Source: CAZFLD01 sp964519835
Lineage (GTDB): Bacteria; Spirochaetota; Spirochaetia; DSM-27196; CAZFLD01
DNA length: 64,000 bases
Assembly (NCBI GenBank): GCA_964519835.1
Contig: CAZFLD010000012.1
Span: forward strand, 1 to 64,000
Reading direction: 5' to 3'
Position 1 is the first letter of the stretch, and each line of letters opens with the position of its first letter. The notes beneath the pieces are model-generated. The model did no database searches, had not been told where the DNA came from, and was given only the letters and a program-made list of their open reading frames with translations. A program made the position numbers and the translations under genes. This document shows positions 60,064-64,000 of this stretch, one piece after another.

Positions 60064-61773
60064 ATGAAAATGCTCCGTGGCCCCCGAGAAAATTTCCTCA
60101 GACGCACCATTCGTCACACACGGCGATTCCAGGAGATCGTAAAAATCCTTATCAAGTACGGTCTTACCGAGTGGCTCACCGCGTTGCGCCTGGACCGAAC
60201 CTTCGCGTTTGTGCGAAGCCTCTTATCAAGCCCAAGGAACAGGGCGCCGTCCGGCGCATCGCGTTGGGAGCTGGTCCGTATGGCAATTGAGGAGCTCGGA
60301 CCAACGTTTATCAAGTTTGGCCAACTTGCGAGCAACCGCGCGGACATGTTTCCCCGTGAGCTGCTGCTCGAGCTGGAGAAGCTCCAAGACGCCGTCCCGC
60401 CGTTTCCCTCGCGGGAAGCCAAGGCGACCATAGCAAAGGAATTCGGCGAAGACACCCTCGAGGTATTTGCCGAGTTCGAGGACGAGCCGATCGCCTCCGC
60501 GTCCATTGCTCAGGTGCACCGGGCCCGGTTAAAAAACGGCACAACTGTAGCGGTCAAGGTGCAGAGGCCGGGCATCGGCCGGAAAATTCAAACGGACCTC
60601 GACATTCTCGCGGGACTCGCGATACTGGTCGAGCGCTACGTTGCCGATGCCAAGCTTTTTAGCCCCGTCGCGTTGGTGGCGGAATTCGGCCGACTTATAA
60701 ACCTGGAGCTGGATTTTCACCAAGAGCTCGCCAACATAGAGCGCTTTCGAACGCACTTCAAAGAGAACACCAAGATCCGCGTCCCCTACCCGTATCGCTC
60801 GAAGACCACCGGGCGCGTTTTGACAATGGAATTTATCGAGGGCATCAAGTTCTCCGCGCTACCCCACGATCAAAAACACGCTGAACAGAATCGCCGAATC
60901 GCAAAGATCGGTGGCGATCTCGTACTTGAACAGATCTTTATGCACGGCTTTTTTCATGGCGATCCTCATCCGGGAAATCTGGTCTTGCTCCCGACCGAAC
61001 AGATCTGTTTTTTGGACTTTGGCGTAATGGGTCGTATAAGACCGCGCGAGCGCGAGCTCCTCACGCGTATGATCGTAGGGATCGTCGGCGGTGATCCTCC
61101 GAGGGTTGCGGATGCCGTAGTGGGTTTGACGGAACCCACCAGGCGCGTCGACCGCAACGTGTTGGAGGATCAGCTCTTCGATTTAATCGACAGATATGCC
61201 GACCGAGCAATCGAAACGGTAGACGTCGGAGGCCTTTTTGGCGAGCTCGTGGACGTGGTTGTGTCGAACGGACTGCGCATCCCGACCAATCTTATGCTCA
61301 TGACCAAGGCCCTTATAACAATCGAAGGAATTGGTCTACAGCTGTACCCCGAGTTCAACATGGTCGAGATGCTCAAGCCGTTTGTCGGCCGCATCTTACG
61401 GCAACAATTGCAGCCACGTCGTCTAATGCGTGATCTCTACGAACTGGCCGAGGACTACCGAGATTTGGTCAGGGACTTTCCGAACGACGCCCGCGAGATT
61501 GGTCGCCAACTCAAACAAGGCAAACTGCAGGTCGGCTTCCGCATCGGCGGCCTCGAGCCGCTTCGGCGTACGTTGGATGCGGTAAGTTATCGTCTGATTT
61601 TCGGACTTGTGCTCGCGGCGCTGTTGGTAAGCTCATCTCTTATCATCCATTCGAACCTGCCGCCACGCTGGAACGACATCCCGATCGTAGGCCTGATCGG
61701 CTTTGCCGCCGCCGGCATTATCGGCATCGGTTTTTTGATTGGGCTGGTTGTAAAGATAGTGCGCCGGCACTAA
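60064..61773 (+). CDS. UbiB/ABC1/AarF atypical kinase
   Basis: A 569-residue UbiB-family kinase-like protein. The KxGQ region EELGPTFIKFGQLASNRADMFP is followed by EPIASASIAQVHRARLKNGTTVAVKVQRPG (Ala-rich loop and invariant Lys), the catalytic FFHGDPHPGNLVLL and metal-binding ICFLDFGVMGRI. Two C-terminal membrane segments (about residues 510-565) anchor it. Homologues support ubiquinone or menaquinone biosynthesis or lipid trafficking, probably by ATPase activity. I use ATG 60064 rather than 60049 because a promoter -10 covers 60045-60050. Confidence 0.9.
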   Translation: MKMLRGPRENFLRRTIRHTRRFQEIVKILIKYGLTEWLTALRLDRTFAFVRSLLSSPRNRAPSGASRWELVRMAIEELGPTFIKFGQLASNRADMFPRELLLELEKLQDAVPPFPSREAKATIAKEFGEDTLEVFAEFEDEPIASASIAQVHRARLKNGTTVAVKVQRPGIGRKIQTDLDILAGLAILVERYVADAKLFSPVALVAEFGRLINLELDFHQELANIERFRTHFKENTKIRVPYPYRSKTTGRVLTMEFIEGIKFSALPHDQKHAEQNRRIAKIGGDLVLEQIFMHGFFHGDPHPGNLVLLPTEQICFLDFGVMGRIRPRERELLTRMIVGIVGGDPPRVADAVVGLTEPTRRVDRNVLEDQLFDLIDRYADRAIETVDVGGLFGELVDVVVSNGLRIPTNLMLMTKALITIEGIGLQLYPEFNMVEMLKPFVGRILRQQLQPRRLMRDLYELAEDYRDLVRDFPNDAREIGRQLKQGKLQVGFRIGGLEPLRRTLDAVSYRLIFGLVLAALLVSSSLIIHSNLPPRWNDIPIVGLIGFAAAGIIGIGFLIGLVVKIVRRH

Positions 61774-61781
61774 GGCCGGCG

Positions 61782-62663
61782 TCAGGCGTAACGACGGGCG
61801 ATGCGCCGGGCCTGGGCGCCGTAGCTCCCGCCAAACAGATTCAGATGATTCAAGACGTGGTATAAGTTATACAGGTCAAAGCGATCCCGCAGGCCGGCGT
61901 CGAGGCCTAGTTCGTCCGTGTATGCCTTGTAAAACCCCGGCTGGAAGCCGCCGAATAGCGTTGTCATAGCGATGTCGGCCTCCGGATGGCCGTAGTAGGC
62001 GGCGGGGTCAAAGATGACGGCGCAGCCGTCGGTGCCAACCATGTAGTTTCCGCCCCACAGATCGCCGTGGAGGATGGAGGCACGCTCGGGGCGTGGAAGG
62101 AGCTCCGGAAGGCGCCGGCAGATCGCCTCCACATCGTCTTCCAAAGACTTGTCGGCACGACCACTACGCCTGGCCAGCCGCACCTGAAAGCGCAATCTTC
62201 GCTCGGCGAAAAACTCGTGCCAGACGTCCATCCACGCGTTTTCCTGGACGGTGCCACCGATGTGGTTATCCATACAAAAGCCAAAACGCTCGTTGGTGTT
62301 TGTTTGATGGAGACGCGCCAGCGACCGGCCGAACTCCTCGAAGAATCCACGGCCGGGACTCCCGGAATAAAGGTAGTCGATGATAAGAAACTGCCCGCGC
62401 GGGCCGGCGCCTAAGGCATGCGGCCTGGGTACCGCCGGTCCCGTCCCGTCCGTAGTCAAGGCCAAGAGCCCCGCTGCCTCTTCTTCGAAGAGGCCTTTGG
62501 GCTCCGGGGGATTCTCTTTGACAAAGAGCGCGGTCCCATCCTCGAGATCGATTCGGGAATTGCTGCTGAATCCGCCGCCGAGGGAGCGCCGAGACACAAC
62601 GGCCGAGCCAAAAACAGCGCTGACGGCCGTCTCTACACTCTCAAAGCGCGGTACCGTCGTCAT
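61782..62663 (-). CDS. Fructosamine kinase family protein
   Basis: A 293-residue protein with the APH-like fold of the FN3K family: SLGGGFSSNSRIDLEDG, ALFVKENPPEPKGLFEEEAAGLLAL, catalytic SILHGDLWGGNYMV, and metal-binding VIFDPAAYYGHPEADIAM. FN3K-type enzymes phosphorylate ketosamines on glycated proteins or ribulosamines as a repair step. Convergent with the UbiB-type gene (8 bp); its start overlaps the phosphatase stop by 4 nt, so the two are coupled; a phosphatase plus fructosamine kinase fits deglycation but is inference. Confidence 0.9.
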   Translation of the reverse strand: MTTVPRFESVETAVSAVFGSAVVSRRSLGGGFSSNSRIDLEDGTALFVKENPPEPKGLFEEEAAGLLALTTDGTGPAVPRPHALGAGPRGQFLIIDYLYSGSPGRGFFEEFGRSLARLHQTNTNERFGFCMDNHIGGTVQENAWMDVWHEFFAERRLRFQVRLARRSGRADKSLEDDVEAICRRLPELLPRPERASILHGDLWGGNYMVGTDGCAVIFDPAAYYGHPEADIAMTTLFGGFQPGFYKAYTDELGLDAGLRDRFDLYNLYHVLNHLNLFGGSYGAQARRIARRYA

Positions 62664-63133
62664 TGAGAGGCGGCCAACTCCACAAGCAGAGAATCGCAGG
62701 TCCTATCGACTATCGCAAAGACCTTTTCAAAGCCGTCGCCCCCCCCATAGTACGGGTCCGGCACTTCGGCATTAGGTGACCCCTCCGGATCAAAGTCGCG
62801 AAACAGCTTGACTTTGGCGTCCGCCTCGCCGTTGGGCGCAATTCGCCGCAAGGAGGCCAGGTTGGCCGTATCCATGGCCAGAATCAAATCGTAGTTATCG
62901 AAGTCGTGTACCGAAAAGTGTCGCGCCCGGTGGTCGATCCGGACGTTGTGTACCCTCGCGGTCTTGCGCATACGAGGATCGGCCTGGTCGCCTTCGTGAT
63001 AGGCGGTCGTGCCGGAAGATTCGATCATAAACTGATCGCCTTTCCCCGCCTTCCGTGCCTTCTGACTAAACACGGCATGGGCGAGGGGGCTCCGACAGAT
63101 ATTCCCGGTACAGACGAACATCACTCGGTACAT
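62660..63133 (-). CDS. Low-molecular-weight protein-tyrosine-phosphatase family protein
   Basis: A 157-residue phosphatase: MFVCTGNICRSPLAHAVF carries the CX5R P-loop (C8, R14), and DPYYGGGDGFEKVFAIV carries the conserved Asp-Pro general acid. IESSGTTAYHEGDQADPRM is the typical region before the second half. It may dephosphorylate tyrosine or act on small molecules, as some bacterial members do on glycation intermediates. Its stop overlaps the FN3K-like gene by 4 nt, and it begins 9 bp after the dehydrogenase. Confidence 0.93.
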   Translation of the reverse strand: MYRVMFVCTGNICRSPLAHAVFSQKARKAGKGDQFMIESSGTTAYHEGDQADPRMRKTARVHNVRIDHRARHFSVHDFDNYDLILAMDTANLASLRRIAPNGEADAKVKLFRDFDPEGSPNAEVPDPYYGGGDGFEKVFAIVDRTCDSLLVELAASQ

Positions 63134-63142
63134 AGCAGCGCC

Positions 63143-64000
63143 CTAAATCTTTTCGGCGTTTTCCAACAGAAACTTCTCCGCCTCGACGTTCCAGAGGCCG
63201 TTCGAGGCTTCCGTGATGTCCGCAAGCTTGGCAAACATCGGGTTCGCCTCGCCGAGTTTGCGAAAGTCCGCGATAGGCGTGAGATCCATCTTGATGTTGG
63301 TGTACATCAGTTTTTTGCCGCCGGGGATGTTGGGCAGATTGAGCGTTGTTTCCCGCACCGCGTCGAGTCCACCGACGTGGGTGATCATCGCCACCGGATT
63401 GACAACGTTGCGTGACATCAGGTCCAACGCCTCGCGCATGTCGGCGGTGTTGCCGCCGCTTGTTCCCACGACGTGATGGGCCGCATAGTGCACATCGTAG
63501 AAGTTGAACATCGCCGAAAAGTTGGGGTCGGTGGGGCCGGCAAAAAAGTTGAGACATCCGTCTTTTGCCAGAATTTTGTCGCCCTGCTCCACGACCGGAC
63601 GCACGGGCGCAAAGACAAACACGTCGTCATAGCCTTCACCACCGGCCATCTCTTTGAGGCCCGCGACCGGATCCTCCATGCCCTTTGTGTTCACATATTC
63701 CAACTGCACACCGTGGGACTGTGCGTGGTCGACGGTGTAGATCGACGCGGCGCGCTCGAGGCGGTCCTCATCAATATCTGTCACGACCAAGAGCGACGGC
63801 CGCAACTCGGCGTGGATGGCGTAGTCGATTGCGCCAAGGCCCATGGGACCGACGCCGGCCAGAATGGCCATCTTGCCGCCGTGGCGCACGCCCATCTCGT
63901 GGACGTAACTGCCCTGCGTGGTGTGGTAGTTGGCGTGAAATGCTCCAACGATGCAGGAAACCGGTTCGGCAAGGGAACCGCGAAAAAAGGCATCCCCGCT
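63143..64000 (-). CDS. Zinc-type alcohol/polyol dehydrogenase family protein, partial
   Basis: The 285 C-terminal residues of a medium-chain dehydrogenase. The frame remains open to the end of the window, so the N-terminus with the zinc ligands is missing. Visible are SLAEPVSCIVGAFHANYH (MDR block), MAILAGVGPMGLGAIDYAIH with the nucleotide-binding G-x-G-x-x-G, VVTDIDEDRLERA (Asp after strand 2 suggests NAD), and HHVVGTSGGNTADMREAL. It resembles the SorE-type L-sorbose-1-phosphate reductase group and other polyol dehydrogenases. The first Met, at 63895, is internal, not the start. Confidence 0.85.
   Translation of the reverse strand, partial: SGDAFFRGSLAEPVSCIVGAFHANYHTTQGSYVHEMGVRHGGKMAILAGVGPMGLGAIDYAIHAELRPSLLVVTDIDEDRLERAASIYTVDHAQSHGVQLEYVNTKGMEDPVAGLKEMAGGEGYDDVFVFAPVRPVVEQGDKILAKDGCLNFFAGPTDPNFSAMFNFYDVHYAAHHVVGTSGGNTADMREALDLMSRNVVNPVAMITHVGGLDAVRETTLNLPNIPGGKKLMYTNIKMDLTPIADFRKLGEANPMFAKLADITEASNGLWNVEAEKFLLENAEKI

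Noticed and set aside
1..64000. tRNA or rRNA genes
   Set aside because: I scanned for T-loop-like GGTTCGA stretches and cloverleaf arms; the few hits (for example near 1850 and 8310) sit inside clear coding sequence and lack partner stems. A tRNAscan run would settle it.

Overview
The window reads as a GC-rich chromosomal contig from a draft or metagenome assembly (one run of 100 N at 34121-34220). It most likely comes from a free-living spirochaete (Spirochaetales-like). The grounds are inference from gene content: a giant secreted protein of FlgD-like Ig repeats capped by an OmpA domain; secreted proteins whose mature N-terminus is of the GG-x-E type; a long-tailed acetate kinase; an MIP18-type gene plus sufCBD plus a Rieske-type ferredoxin; and tandem miaB/mtaB. 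I found no tRNA, rRNA, CRISPR, insertion sequence, prophage or integrase, so this is mostly housekeeping chromosome.

Layout. 0-7.2 kb: lipA with a small C_GCAxxG_C_C protein (minus), then a tightly overlapping plus-strand operon of a flavin reductase, miaB, mtaB, an unrecognised protein and a spore-photoproduct-lyase-like radical SAM protein. 7.3-12.9 kb: UroD-like protein, GH31 alpha-xylosidase-like enzyme, Sua5, a methyltransferase. 13-17.4 kb: a PadR/HAAS pair behind a very clear promoter-operator, and an ECF sigma/anti-sigma operon that also encodes a secreted protein and a transglutaminase-fold protein lacking its catalytic Cys. 17.4-25.8 kb: cysS, murB-mgtE, a secreted unknown, ackA, DJ-1, a TSUP permease and a 69-residue basic protein. 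25.9-34.6 kb: the Ig/OmpA giant, then a BmrCD-like heterodimeric ABC exporter preceded by an unusual leader containing a 21-codon ORF, two intrinsic terminators and hairpin-forming 63-bp repeats around the assembly gap. 34.8-41.8 kb: a deleted Uma2 protein, radC and a peptide/solute ABC importer operon with a structured 5' leader. 41.9-51.4 kb: FmdB-like protein, an extended SDR, a 630-residue unknown, RlmD/TrmA-type methyltransferase, a radical SAM protein, a GH13_18 sugar phosphorylase, DinB-like and NRDE proteins. 51.5-64 kb: the SUF iron-sulfur cluster without a cysteine desulfurase, a quinone reductase/SixA pair, a GH31 alpha-glucosidase, an O-methyltransferase, a UbiB-family kinase, a fructosamine-kinase-like protein, a low-molecular-weight phosphatase and a truncated zinc-type dehydrogenase.

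How it fits together. Five radical SAM enzymes (LipA, MiaB, MtaB, the SPL-like protein and the one at 46918) depend on Fe-S clusters that the SUF genes would build, and the flavin reductase co-transcribed with miaB/mtaB is a plausible electron source. Sua5 makes the t6A precursor that MtaB later thiomethylates. Carbohydrate use is represented by two GH31 enzymes and one phosphorylase, with acetate kinase as the fermentative ATP step. The most interesting non-coding part is the exporter leader at about 33977-34640, which looks like a translation-sensing attenuator. A second structured leader precedes the importer operon at 36161-36248. Several genes also have sigma70-like -10 boxes only 6-13 nt before the start codon, suggesting leaderless or very short-leader mRNAs.
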